Assembly (NCBI GenBank): GCA_010093515.1
Contig: MU001674.1
Location: forward strand, 863,975-927,974
Origin: Lineolata rhizophorae
Taxonomy: Eukaryota; Ascomycota; Dothideomycetes; Lineolatales; Lineolataceae
Length of the DNA stretch: 64,000 nt
Direction of reading: 5' to 3'
The stretch's first letter is position 1. Each line of letters begins with the position of its first letter. Positions 22,168 through 33,336 of this stretch are shown piece by piece. The notes below the pieces were generated by a model. It did no database searches. It was not told where the DNA came from and saw nothing but the letters and a program-made list of their open reading frames with translations. Position numbers and translations under genes: made by a program.

Positions 22168-25100
22168 TTAATGATTCCACCCCATTTCTTCACCCCTCGT
22201 TGCCTTCCCGTTCTTAATGCCCTTCCCTGAGAGCTTCTTCGGTCTGGACGGGCTTCTGTACAGCCCTTTAATGGCTGCACTCCGACCATCTGTCGATACT
22301 ACCCGAGGCCCGCCACGTCCCCCGCTCTCTCCGCCTGAGGCGTTGAGAGAGAAGCTGTCCCGCCTACCACCAGCAGCGCCATGGATCTCTTTTACGCTAG
22401 CGTTGCTGGTCCGCCTGCTTCCCACTGAGGGACGAAGGCGGCCAGGGCGATGCTGGAGCCCGTCTATCTCATCAACGGCCGGGAAGAGGGGCGAGGGTGG
22501 AGTTGCAGCACGAGACAACGGCGGCGTGTGCTCCCGAGTCCCAGGTCTCGACTCTTCATCGAGAGGTGTGGCGACACCGCTGGGGAGTTGCGAGGCTGGC
22601 GCCGTGTCAGTTGCCTGGTATGTTGCGGGGTAACCAGTGTTTAAATCAGATGGCTCCGCGATGGACGTTGGATCCCCGGCGCGGAGGGCTGTAGGCTGAG
22701 CCATCTCGGGTTCCGGCATTGCAAGCGCTCTTTCAATAGCAGCGTCGGTCGGCACGTCTGTGGGAGCGAGGTTTCCAACGTCCCGCTCCTGTTCTAGATC
22801 AGCCCGACCCGAGGCTTCGGAATTCGTAGGTGGCTCATTGTTCTCATCGGAGCTATGTGGCTGCGACTCTGGCTGCGGCACAGTCCGAGGTGGTCCAGAG
22901 AATGAAACTTCCCAGGGTTGCTGGACGGCCGGGTTCGAAAATGATGGCGACGGGGGTTGCTGGGATGCCTCTGATGGGTTATTGCCTCCGTTGTCGGCCA
23001 CGCTCTGTTGTGCCGGCTCCGTCGGTTCCTCGGAAGGACTTCGCTCCTCATCATCCAGTCCCCCTTCGCCGGGGGCATATGGCGGTGGGGCTGACTCTGG
23101 GACGGAGCCTCCTGACATACCATTGAAGCCAGAGAATGGATTATTGCGTTGACCTTCTCCGGAATCTGGCGCCGAACTGTCACCTATTCCGTTTCCCAGA
23201 CCCTGCAGCTTTCTTAGAGAGCTCCCATAAATCGCCAGTCCGCGGCTATAAATACGCCCAGTATCGACGTGCTCTTTGTCGCCAAGGCGACAGCTCTCAT
23301 GCAGTGGTTCGCGTCGAACGACTGGGATAAGTGGGAAGATAATCTTTTCGTCGGGCGTCGTCTCTTCAATTGTTTCGGCACCCAACGACACACACACGTC
23401 CTGATCGACCGTGTGTGGTAGCCAGAGCCCAGCTGCTTGATCCTCTTCGGAGACGTCACCAGCCTCCGCCATGCGAGCTCTGACCGTTCCACGTTCAAGA
23501 CGAGCGTATCTCCATGTCTCTGCCGCGAGTTTGACGATGCTCCGGACATTGATCCGAATCATCTCGTCGCTACTTGAGCCTCCGAATGGTCTGATGCAAG
23601 CCACGATTTCATCAACTACCTGTCCAGCGGCATAGTTCATGCTCTTTTTAGCGCCTTCAGAAGTGAAGCAGGCCATCAGAGTATGTTGTCGCCACACCGC
23701 TTCCTTGAGACTACTCTTCGCTCGAAGTTCGTTGCTGATCGTTGTGAAGATAGCGTTCGTGTCTCCGCGTCTATCGAGGCTGAACAGGAATGGCGAAAAG
23801 ATCCTCGTCGTTAGGATGTCACAGATCAAATGTGTCATGCATGCTGCTCGTAGATGACGAGATACTGTGCTGTCGTCAAGAAGTGAGGGCAAATCGGAGG
23901 GGACCTTTTCCACGATATGTTCAGGGAGTGTGGATGGGACATTCACAGAGTGTGTGTTTGAAAGATCCAAGATTTGTTTCCACAGTTGCGAGAAAGAGTC
24001 GACACTAGATAATCACAACACGTTAGCCAAAAGCGTGCATGGCAAAAATATACTCTTTATTGGGGAAGTTGGGTTGAAAATGTATTTCTAAAGACAACCA
24101 ATCTGCTTTTCGCCAACCGCAGAGTCCCCAAAACTCCGAAACCATGCAAACTCATCGTTAACAGATAGAAGGTGCCACAGGCTATTACTTACTAGTACTC
24201 GTCGCCCTTTCCTTTAACATCTGCGTGTTCCGCAGCATCTTCGAGCATCTTTTGCAATTTGCTCTTCTCAGTACCAAGGTTGTCTGCAACACTTTGCAAA
24301 TCTCGAAGTATACGTTCGAACCTCTCCTTGTCCTCATCCCAGCCTCGCTTGACTTCAGCCTTTTCCCTTGCCAATGCATCCTTCTCTTCGTCGGCTTTCT
24401 TGGTCAGGTCGGCTTGCAGAATCATCCATGTTCGCTGAAGGTCATCCCTCTCTTTCTTATGCTGGGAATTGAGAAGCTCACGTTGCTCCTCAAACCCTTT
24501 GCTGAGGTTGTCTCGCTCCTCTTCCCACGCTTTGATTAGCGCTTCACGTTCGGTACTCCAAACCTCGCGACTCTCGCGCTCTTTCCTCAATGCCTGTTCG
24601 AGATCCTGCTGAGCACGACTGAGGTTGTTCTCGAGTTCCTTACGGACCATTTCGAAGCTCGTCTCTTGTTCGCGCTTCTGATGCTGAAACGTCGAACGCA
24701 TTGCATCCTTCTCTTTCAAGTGATCATCAAGCATCTTTGCTTGAGCCAATTCATAACGGTCCTCCTGATCCTTCAACTTTTTCTCGAGCCCCGTGATTAT
24801 CTCCTGCTTTTCCGTCTCAAACGCTTCTGTTGAGGCAGCCTTCCAGTCCGCGAACTCTTGCCGGAGTTTGTCCTGCTCCTCTTCGACACGCTTCTCTGCT
24901 TCTTCCTTTTCATTCTGAAGAGCAATGTGCTGCTCCTCGAGATCCGAAATCCTCGCTCCTAAAATTCTGTTGAGCTCCTCGGCTTCCTTCCTCCCAGCAG
25001 ACATGTCTGCCAAGTCATCTTCGAGGTCGGATTTCTTATCCTCGAGGTTCCCAATTTGCATTCGCAACTTGCCACTCTCCGCCTCATACCGCTTCGTAGA

Positions 25101-26570
25101 GTCCTCGACTTGCCTCGTCAACGTCTCAACGTGACGTTCCTTTTCGCGCAGCGCTCTGACTTGCTCTTGTTGGACGTGCCGAAGTCTCTCGGCCCGGACT
25201 CCGAGCTGGTCATACGCATTATTGTAGCGACTGAGCGTCGCATGCAAATCGGGAAGCGCCGAGGAGATTTCGGTTAGGAGTGAGGCGGGATCTTCGTCAA
25301 AAGACACGCCGGTGTCGCCTGTAAGTGACGGCTTGGAAAAGTCGCCGGGAATGCTGTGCCTCGAAGCCACAGAGTCGTGCCTGCGCAGAGTAGGACTGGA
25401 TGGAGGGATCCCATAGTGAGGTGGGTATCCATGTGGTGACGCTTGGTACGGTGGGGTACCGTGAGGAGGCATGCCGTATCCAGGGGCACCGGGATACGCG
25501 TTCATGTATTGCGTAGGCTGATAGTATGGCACTGCTGCACCGGGTGGAGGATGAGAGGGAGAGTAGTAATGCATGCTTTGGCTCCGGCTGTGACTCATGT
25601 GAGGAGGTGGAGCAGGTGAGGAGTACTGCTCGAAGCCTGGGATGGCAGGTGGCTGAGGTCTTGGAGACTGGCGTTGAGACACGTTCGACAGTGTTGGCGA
25701 GGACTTCGGCACGCTTGGAGAAGTCGACCTAGGCGGAGTCGGCGCTCGTGGGGGCGGCGTAGGAGTCGCAAGCTCCCTTGTCGACATCGCAGGAGACTCA
25801 GTGACGGGATTGGACATCGCCACTTGGGTCGGAGGAGCATCCTCGGGAACTGGTGTGCTCGAATTCGGGCTAGGATTGTCCTCGTCATCCTTTTCGTCGC
25901 TATCCGCAGATATATCACTTTCTTCCGCTTCGGCCACCTCCGGGTCGTCAGGTACTGGGTCGCCAGTCTCCGGCGCCCCGCCAGTCTCCGGTACGCCAGT
26001 GTCAGGCTCTTCAGCTTCGTCAGAATTGTCATTTCCTTCTGGTGCGTTGCCTCCCTCAGTCTTCTCTCCATCCGACGCCGCAGCATCGTCACCCTCTAGA
26101 GTATTAAAGGGGTTGGTTGATTGGGCCGGGCCGCCACCTCCTAGACCTGCGAAAGGGTTGTTTGACCCTAGGCTGTGATCGACATCGTTGTAATCGTGTC
26201 CTTCCGTTGTCAGCCCATCTATGTCGTCTGTGTTGTCCGGGTCCATGGTGTCTGTCTTGTCCTCAGAAGCAAGGCTATCGCCGGGCATGGCTGTCGTCTT
26301 CTCCTCCTCGGATTCCTTGTCCGAATCATCCTGTGGAAAGGTGTTACTTCCACCACCCCAATTGACTTGACTATGACTCTCTTCTTCATCGGACTTGGAC
26401 TCGGCAGGAGCTTCTACGGAGGCATCGCCACCGTTGGGCTCGTCCTCCACAGTCGGCTGAAGGCCAGTAGTGTCCTCCGTAGTGTCTTTCGTTGAGTGGT
26501 TTGCGGACGCAGCCGAGAGGGCCGGACTTGTCGGTCGACTCCGAGCTGGGCTCGGAGTCGGCGAAGACAT
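22168..26570 (-). CDS. uncharacterised long coiled-coil protein with NPF motifs
   Basis: Two exons, 26570-24193 and 24004-22168, joined across a 188-nt intron; 1404 residues. I do not recognise a named family. Residues 1-240 are acidic and Ser/Thr/Asp-rich. About 250-420 is Pro/Tyr-rich with several PPP and YP runs. About 430-785 is a continuous Glu/Lys/Arg/Gln coiled coil beginning near DLHATLSRYNNAYDQLGVRA. After the intron comes a folded-looking block (VDSFSQLWKQILDLSNTH to about 1040) and then a disordered Pro/Ser/Glu-rich tail. Three NPF tripeptides (SNNPFAG, STNPFNT, RNNPFSG) are potential EH-domain ligands, suggesting but not proving a link to endocytosis or actin patches. The apparent stop after GKGDEY overlaps the donor TA|GTAAGT. 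The joined frame is open on both sides with no Met at the start of exon 2, so I treat it as one gene. Divergent from RAD17. Confidence 0.8.
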
Positions 26571-28005
26571 TGTGATTCGGTGAGGAGTAATGTGCGGCCG
26601 ATACTGTGAATTGAGGTAAAGGTATGTGTAACCGAGCGCGGAGGAGGAATTCGGTAAGTTTTAGCTGAGTTTGCTGTTGTCGTGAGCTTTTATCATCCCA
26701 AGGGGTTGATATGAATTCACGCGTTTCTGGGATCCGTCGAAAAGAACGCTTAACACCGAAAAGGCAAGAGCACGTGCTGGATTGCAGACGTGTGGTTTGC
26801 TCTGTAAACGAGTTTTAATTGTGCGAAGTAATAACTCAAGGGAGTCTGCCTGGAGGACAGAGCAAGACGCGATTTTTAAGTACAGGCACCCAGCCAAACA
26901 ACACAACGGAGCCCAACCAAGACTCAAAGTTTCCGCCTCGTCCGTAGGTATGGAATGTCACGCTGAAAACCAGACCAATGAACGAGTGCCATGAATTAAC
27001 GACAGAAATGGTGAGGCAACCCGTGACTCTTCCAATTAGGAAAACCAAGACTCGGCTCTGCTGGCACGAGAGGAGAAAAGAAGGGCCCGGAAGTGCTCTC
27101 GCTACGGCAATTGGAACATATGTCAGCTTTTTACTTGCCAGTTCAGAGCAGGGACTGATACTGGCCCTGTGAGAACCGGCTAGACTCGAAAGTGAAGGGC
27201 GACGGCGCCAAACGTCGGGCTCTAGCCTGGCGGCCAGATAGTAAGGAGGCTTCGGACTGCAGGACACTTTGTTGGGTGGGGAGGTGATCGCCTGTGAGAC
27301 GCATGGCTGGAGAACGACGAACGTCGTGGAGGCTCTCCGTTGGCCGTGGCGCGGCCAGTAACGTCGCAGCGCTCGCCCGTCAGGCGGGCATGTGCGGCTG
27401 GGAATCTAGGCCGCAAAGCCCGAAGATAGGGTAGATAGCGGCTGGGCGGCGACCGGTCCGCGCCGCGCACTAGCCGGCGTCATGGCAAACTGCGGAGGTG
27501 GGTGCACAGTGCATGTTTGAGTTCCCAGTGGCGCGCCGTTCGCAGGCGCTGGCGAGGATTGGCGCCGCTATTTTTGTTGTAGCGCCTGGTTCGACACGGA
27601 AGTCAATGAAATAAAGATGGTGTCGCAGTGTTACCTGGCGCCGGTCAAGGCAAGATGAGGCGGCAGCAACACGTGGCTCAGGTCTCGCGAGGGACTGCCG
27701 CCTCCGTAGTATAGCGGCCACCGGGTACGCGGTTAGGTGGGAGAGGTACTTGCATGGAACACCCATGTCCTTACTTACCTACTGCCTTTGGCTAGCCTCA
27801 CTCCCCGCTTAGTCACGGGCACCTGACCTCGACCTTCTGCGGACACAGGTCCGGCCAAGGGGGCTGCGCTATGCGCCCGACGGGAGCCGAGTCCGTCATC
27901 GAGCTGCGACCTATCGCCTCCACCTTCTCGCCGCCGTCCGAAGCCCCAGCTTGCTCTGCCAAATGCCGCTCCGTGGCATCGACGCCCTCCGCACTGTTGG
28001 GCGGA
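26571..28005. other. divergent promoter region coiled-coil gene / RAD17
   Basis: 1.4 kb between two divergent starts. Open frames here are short and overlapping. The RAD17 frame is open back to an upstream ATG at 27871, but the extra 45 residues are low-complexity and unlike the family. Confidence 0.55.
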
Positions 28006-30516
28006 ATGTCGAGGCCGGGTGGGAGGAGGAGAATGGTCGCCTCGCCTTCAGATGAGAGCGACGCCGACGAGCTCCCTGCGCGACGCCGACCTACCAAGGC
28101 TTCCACCAAGACACAGAGCACCCTGAGAAATGGGATTATATCCTCGCCTCGAGGTAATGCCTCGACGGGGTCGAACCCGTCCTCTGCGCAGCCGTCTCCC
28201 TCGAAGCCAAAGCGACCCGCCCGCAATCCTCAAGGCGCGCACCAGTCCCCGCAGAAGGATATCTCGTACTTTTTCAGCAATGCTATCCAGCGGCAACAGT
28301 CGCAGAACGCTGTCAGCCCGGAGAAAACACGCTCTTTCACCAAGGAGGACGAGGATTATATTGAGGATGACGACATAACGGTCGAAGATGTCGATGAGTT
28401 GGAGAGGAGCCTTCAGCCTCCTCCGGGCTCAAAAACAGCACTCACACTTCGCAAACGAGGCCGTGGTGCTTTTGGCGATACATCATCCAATGCCAGCAAT
28501 GCGGTTGGTGGCAGTCAAAAGTTCCTCAAGAGCATCCAAGGGACCAAGTTACCCGCTGCATCTCAGTCAACTGGACGGGCATCCGTCGACGACGGACGAC
28601 CTTGGACTGACAAATATGGCCCCGTGAATTTGGAGGAGCTTGCGGTCCACAAAAAGAAAGTCGCCGAAGTTAGGACCTGGCTTCAAGACGTTTTCTGTGG
28701 GAGAGACAGGAGGAGGATCTTGCTTCTGAAAGGACCGGCTGGAAGTGGAAAGAGCACCACGATATCTCTCTTGTCTCGAGATTCGGGATTTGTCATCCAG
28801 GAATGGAAAAACCCTAGTGGATCCCTTGGCAGTACGGGTTCCGTCTCATATGGAGCGTCATTCGATGATTTCCTAGGGCGAACGGCGAAGTTCGGCAGCC
28901 TTCATCTGGACGTGCTTGACGACTCGGAGGGTCGTTCAGATCAATCTACAGCTGATTCTCCTCGGCAACTCGTTCTTGTAGAAGAGTTTCCTGCCTCTTT
29001 GACACATTCATCGTCAGCGTTACAATCATTTAGAAAAGCCATCCTTCAATTCTTGGCTGCGAACGTGCCTTCCTTGGCAGCCTTCTCTTCTTCTGCTGGG
29101 GCTCAGCCAGTTGTACCTATTGTGATCATAGTTTCCGAGACACTTCTCACCAGCAGTTCGGCATCTGCAGATAGCTTTACCGCCCATCGTCTTCTTGGTT
29201 CGGAAATTCTTCATCACCCCGGTGTTACAACCATTGAGTACAACCCCATTGCACCAACGTTTCTGACAAAAGCTTTGGAGCTTGTTATTGTGAAAGAAGC
29301 GCGGAAATCCGGTAGACGGAGAACACCAGGACCCCAGGTCATCAACAGGCTTGCTGAAGGTGGAGATGTCCGAAGTTCGGTGTCTGTCCTCGAGTTTCTT
29401 TGTGTTCAGGGCGATAGTGATGGTTGGGGCGCTAAAGTTGCATTTACGAAATCGAAGAGGAGTTCGAATAATGTTCCCTTGACCGACATGGAGAAACGAT
29501 CTCTTGCTATGATCTCCGAACGGGAGAGTGCTCTAGGAATCTTTCACTCTGTCGGAAAGGTGGTATATAACAAGAGAACAGACCAAGGTGGGCCACCGCC
29601 TCAACCGCCAAATTTCCTCCCGCATCTTAGGCGACCGAAAGCGTCCGATGTCGACGTCAATAGGCTAATTGACGAACTTGGAACCGATACACAAACGTTT
29701 GTCTCGGCACTTCATGAAAACTACATCCTATCTTGTGAACGAATGGATATGGAAGACACCATGGACTCCATCAATGGATGTATCGATGCGCTATCGGATG
29801 CGGACATCCTTTCGCCTGACCGGTTCGGCCTTGCTGCATCCGCAAGGCGCAAGTTTCAAAGCACAGGCATCGAGTCACTCCGTCAAGATGAAATTAGTTT
29901 TCACGTTAGCGTTCGCGGCCTTCACTTCGCGCTGCCCTCCCCGGTCAAGCGCACAGCTGCCCCGGGGTCAACAGTGGGGCGAGGAAGAGGTGCTGCTTCG
30001 ACGCATCAGATGCTCTATCCTACATCCTTGAAGCTGTGGCGTGTGCGGGAAGAGATCGAAGGGCTTGTCGATCTGTGGGTTAGTCGAGCGCAGAACGGTT
30101 TCCTGATCAAGAACGGCCCCGAAATGCAGGGTTTGTCGAAGTCCTCCCGGCCTGGAGGGGTAGAAGCGTGGCAGAACTCTTCACGCTCTTTTTCGAACGG
30201 CCACCAAGATAATTCTCGCATGTCTTCAACGGCGTCGTCGGACCCGGACACCACGTCGCCGAGCTGTGTGCTTGTCGGTTCAAGTAGACAAGAGATGGTG
30301 CTCGAACGTTTGCCTTATGTGGCCGCCATCCACAAACGGAGCCTGTCTCCGTTTGCCTCCTTGTTGAAGGAAATCGAAAAGGTCACCGTATTCAAGGGCG
30401 TAGGAACTCAAAATGAGGAAGAGCCTGAGGATGATGATACCATGCCTGATGCTCCAAGCCAGCGACAGGATCAGCCAGCGAGCCTGGTCTTGAGTGATGA
30501 TGATATCGAGGATTAG
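28006..30516 (+). CDS. RAD17: RAD17 checkpoint clamp loader (9-1-1 loader)
   Basis: Single exon; 836 residues from the ATG at 28006 (MSRPGGRRRMV). An in-frame ATG at 27871 would add 45 residues. I prefer 28006 because the basic start followed by an acidic SPSDESDADEL patch looks like fungal Rad17. The protein replaces Rfc1 in an RFC-like complex that loads the Rad9-Rad1-Hus1 clamp at damaged DNA in the nucleus. Visible: RPWTDKYGPVNLEELAVHKK, the Walker A motif LLLKGPAGSGKSTT (about residue 244), a Walker B-like QLVLVEEFPAS, and a downstream AAA+ lid region with HHPGVTTIEYNPIAPTFLTKAL and ESALGIFHSVGKVVYNKR. The C-terminus is strongly acidic and ends DDDIED. An NPF-free, intron-free gene between a divergent and a convergent neighbour. 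Confidence 0.94.
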   Translation: MSRPGGRRRMVASPSDESDADELPARRRPTKASTKTQSTLRNGIISSPRGNASTGSNPSSAQPSPSKPKRPARNPQGAHQSPQKDISYFFSNAIQRQQSQNAVSPEKTRSFTKEDEDYIEDDDITVEDVDELERSLQPPPGSKTALTLRKRGRGAFGDTSSNASNAVGGSQKFLKSIQGTKLPAASQSTGRASVDDGRPWTDKYGPVNLEELAVHKKKVAEVRTWLQDVFCGRDRRRILLLKGPAGSGKSTTISLLSRDSGFVIQEWKNPSGSLGSTGSVSYGASFDDFLGRTAKFGSLHLDVLDDSEGRSDQSTADSPRQLVLVEEFPASLTHSSSALQSFRKAILQFLAANVPSLAAFSSSAGAQPVVPIVIIVSETLLTSSSASADSFTAHRLLGSEILHHPGVTTIEYNPIAPTFLTKALELVIVKEARKSGRRRTPGPQVINRLAEGGDVRSSVSVLEFLCVQGDSDGWGAKVAFTKSKRSSNNVPLTDMEKRSLAMISERESALGIFHSVGKVVYNKRTDQGGPPPQPPNFLPHLRRPKASDVDVNRLIDELGTDTQTFVSALHENYILSCERMDMEDTMDSINGCIDALSDADILSPDRFGLAASARRKFQSTGIESLRQDEISFHVSVRGLHFALPSPVKRTAAPGSTVGRGRGAASTHQMLYPTSLKLWRVREEIEGLVDLWVSRAQNGFLIKNGPEMQGLSKSSRPGGVEAWQNSSRSFSNGHQDNSRMSSTASSDPDTTSPSCVLVGSSRQEMVLERLPYVAAIHKRSLSPFASLLKEIEKVTVFKGVGTQNEEEPEDDDTMPDAPSQRQDQPASLVLSDDDIED

Positions 30517-30938
30517 GGAGTTGGATGGGATGGTAGTGGAGTACGGCTGGGATAAACCTTTTTCGCTGGTATGTGACTTTGTCGGTGCAAAAGTTTTGAT
30601 TTGGGGCCGTGTATGTACAGAAGGGCTGAGTTGTATTCATATATGACGTAATGAGCGACTTTGGCCTACCAATGCTATCTAAGGAGTGTGAAAACTCCAG
30701 TCCACGTTCGAGGAATAGGCGTAATGTAGCATAAAAAGCAGAATAAAAAGCAGAAGAGTCTATGAAAAAGAGATAAAAACAACAACGAAAGTACATCTAA
30801 TGCAAGCCCAAATATAAATGCGATGCCAAAATGCTGAGAACACCCAAAATGCGAAGATGCCGGGCCTAAATGCAGTCTAGTTGAGAAAACTCTCCGAATC
30901 CGCTTATACAGTGTAGACTTTTACGATTTCTGTCTTTA
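30517..30938. other. convergent intergenic spacer RAD17 / secreted protein gene
   Basis: 422 bp between two facing stop codons, locally AT-rich with AATAAA-like strings on both strands (for example near 30740 and 30810), consistent with poly(A) signals. No gene seen. Confidence 0.6.
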
Positions 30939-31579
30939 CTAAGACGCGCAAACAGGGATAAGCCTGACAGTTGCACAACCGCTGTGTGGAAGGCGGTTAA
31001 GACCTATGCAATAGTGTTAGCAAGGGCTGGACAGTTTTCTGAAACAAGGTACTTACCGTCAAACGAATAGAGAGAGTAGTCATCACCCTCCTCGTCATTG
31101 CACAGACGCCAGGTGGAAGCGCCACCAATGGTTTCCAAGTTGTACATAAACTCGATGCCATTGGACGCGTCCGAGCCACGGACAAAGAAGCGCCAGTCGT
31201 CCCATAGTTTCGTCATGTCGTCGCCAATGGCAGCGGTCTCGGGATCCGGCACTTCGATCAGGGCCGGGGAGATGTCGACGCCAGCGAGCATCAGTTGGCG
31301 TCCGCCATCGGTGTTGAAGACCTCGTAGCCTTCGCCGTTGGCGGTGCGGTTGAAGGTGTACGGAGTCAGTTCCGCGTTGGCACGGTAGCCAAGAGCGCCC
31401 CATTGCTGTCTGCAGGCAGCGGGAGGCAGGACGGAAACCATCTTGCCGTCGAAGGTGGCATTGACGGGAGCCTGGATTTGCAGCTGCCACCGCTCGGCCT
31501 GGCCTTCGGGGGCAGTGGTTGGCAAGGCCAGGGCAGTGGACAAAATGGCAGCGGCGGAGAAGAAGGAAGTGACCATCAT
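30939..31579 (-). CDS. small secreted protein, unknown function
   Basis: Two exons, 31579-31057 and 31003-30939; 195 residues. The N-terminus MMVTSFFSAAAILSTALA is a clear signal peptide with likely cleavage around residues 18-20. The mature protein is about 175 residues, slightly acidic, with two NxT/S sites (APVNATFDG, FNRTANG) and four cysteines when spliced. No enzyme motif is recognisable. The pattern (alternating hydrophobic stretches such as GYEVFNTDGGRQLMLAGVD) suggests a beta-rich fold. The 53-nt intron has a strong donor (GTAAGT), branch site (GCTAAC) and acceptor (CATAG). If it is kept, the protein ends instead with GKYLVSENCPALANTIA. Adjacent Mets at 31579 and 31576 are both possible starts. 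Size and secretion fit effector-like or cell-surface proteins, but no role can be assigned. Confidence 0.8.
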
Positions 31580-31730
31580 CTCGTATGTTTATGAGGTGGA
31601 AATAACTTTGGAAGTTAAAGAGTAGGAGAGTAGGTTTTGGAGGATAGTAAAGGATTGGAGTGTTTGATTGTGTGAGAGTCGATGTTGTTGTTGTTGATTG
31701 ATACTCTTTCAACGGTGCCAGGCCAAGAGT

Positions 31731-31737
31731 TCTTATA
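31731..31737 (-). promoter_or_regulatory. TATA box of the secreted-protein gene
   Basis: On the minus strand the sequence reads TATAAGA, 158 nt before the start codon. It is followed by a CAACAACAACAACA-rich, unstructured leader of the kind seen in strongly expressed fungal genes. A good core promoter candidate. Confidence 0.55.
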
Positions 31738-32150
31738 TTCGTCGAGGCCTTCGAACAATACTGAAAGCGACATAGTGAGATTGAATTGTGTCGGTCTACC
31801 TGAGAGCGCTAGTCACTGAGTTACACCGCACACGCCGCGACAGCAAAGGACTGCATCGCACCAGAAGTTCAGTCGGCGACCTCTTCTACGGTGGGATAGC
31901 ATGTTTTCAGCGAATAGCCTTCGGCGCGAACATCCTAGACCCTGGCTTCTGAGGCGCAGACCAGTGGCTTCTGAAGCAGATCATACACGTTCAGGTGCGA
32001 TTGCGAAGGGCTGAGATTTTACCTGCGTCCGACCCTCAGCCACCTCGATTATGGCGAAAATCAGGTACCCGAGACAAGAAGGCCTATCACGATGCTTTGT
32101 GCGGAAGGCATGCACTGCGGCGCAGCGAAGCATTCCCCAAGAGCGGTGAC

Positions 32151-32392
32151 GCCGAGCCGGCGACTCGGCTCCCTCCGATGAAGACTCAGTAATTTCGGCA
32201 CTTACGTGATGGCTGCGCCGGAGAGCAAGTCTTAGCGTGGACGGAGGGTGGTATAGGGGCTTTTTGCAGCTGCAGTATGTAGTGTCGTAGCGTGGCGTTC
32301 GACCGTGAACGGCTGAAGCGGAGGCAGGTCTAAGCGCCCCGTATCTGGCGGGGCTTACCGGAGTCGCCGCTCCTAGCCTCGCCTAGGAGCGG
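32151..32392. repeat. cluster of short inverted repeats (hairpins)
   Basis: Three perfect hairpins within 240 bp: GCCGAG/CTCGGC (32151-32169, 7-nt loop), GCCCCG/CGGGGC (32336-32354, 7-nt loop) and CCGCTCCTAG/CTAGGAGCGG (32367-32392, 6-nt loop). They could be remnants of a non-autonomous element, a structured RNA or protein-binding sites. Confidence 0.5.
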
Positions 32393-33336
32393 TCTGGGTG
32401 GTTTCAACTACGAATTCATGCATATGTAGGTAAGATGCGTATGGAGCACTCGCTACGCATGATGGGCTTTTGGATTCACTCATCCACAGAGTAGGACGGG
32501 TACTCTCACTAGTTGACTCTCGATGGAGCTTGAATTGGAATCGTTCCGCAACTTTGCAAGTACTGCGCACGGAAAATCATGGAGGCGCAGTCAACGTGTT
32601 AGTGCTGCTAATTGAACAGACCGAAAAAAAAAGGATGCTGATGTTGTTGCAAAACTAGTACCAGTAGGGCTCGTATAGCACAGGCGTTGAGTAGTCGGCG
32701 ACCATCACGGAGTGCCCGGTAGAAGAGGCTGAGTCTCAAGTTAAAGGAACACAACAACGGAGGTTTCTCCGGCTTTGGTGGAATTCGGGTATAGGTCAGC
32801 CCGACCCTTGGATGTTATTATGTAATCCTTCCCTGCACCGCAGGGCCACAACTCTGATTGGTCTAAGTAGTAAATGGCGCAGCCTTACGGCTTTGAAAAC
32901 CCCAACTGGCCTACTACATACGTAGTCGCGTCCCTTGACCTTTTCCACAACCACACCGCACGACCTTGCATCTATCGCATAGGATTTTCCCTTCCGACTG
33001 CTCAGTATGTGCCCTGAAGATACACTTATCGCGTCTGTGATAATTTTTTGGATTCTCCCACGTGCTTTCTTAAGAATCGCGTCTTGTTTGCGCTCGCAGA
33101 TTTTGTTTACAACTTCTGACTTTGCTTAATTTCATCGTCGGAATCTTCTCAATATTGTCGTAAAACATACCACTCTCACCTGTGGATTTTTACTTCATTC
33201 TATTGTTGATATATGGGTTACTCTGCATTCCTTCAGTTACTACTTGTGCTGCTGTGTGTCTTGCACCTTTGACGGATGTGCTCTTTCATGCCCGTTTTCC
33301 GATGACACTTACGTGTGAGCAGCTTCCGTTCTGACC

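Larger units (their letters stand above)
31580..33336. other. divergent intergenic: secreted protein / 2EXR-like gene
   Basis: 1.76 kb. It holds the TATA box and leader of the secreted-protein gene, a cluster of short hairpins at 32151-32392, and a pyrimidine-rich leader before 33337. No convincing coding region. Confidence 0.55.

Noticed and set aside
22168-24195. Reading 22168-24004 as a separate gene from the coiled-coil gene
   Set aside because: No Met near the start of that open frame, whereas a GTAAGT donor and TAG acceptor join both frames exactly in phase.
27871-28005. Upstream 45-codon extension of RAD17
   Set aside because: In frame but low-complexity and unlike Rad17 N-termini; kept as an alternative start only.
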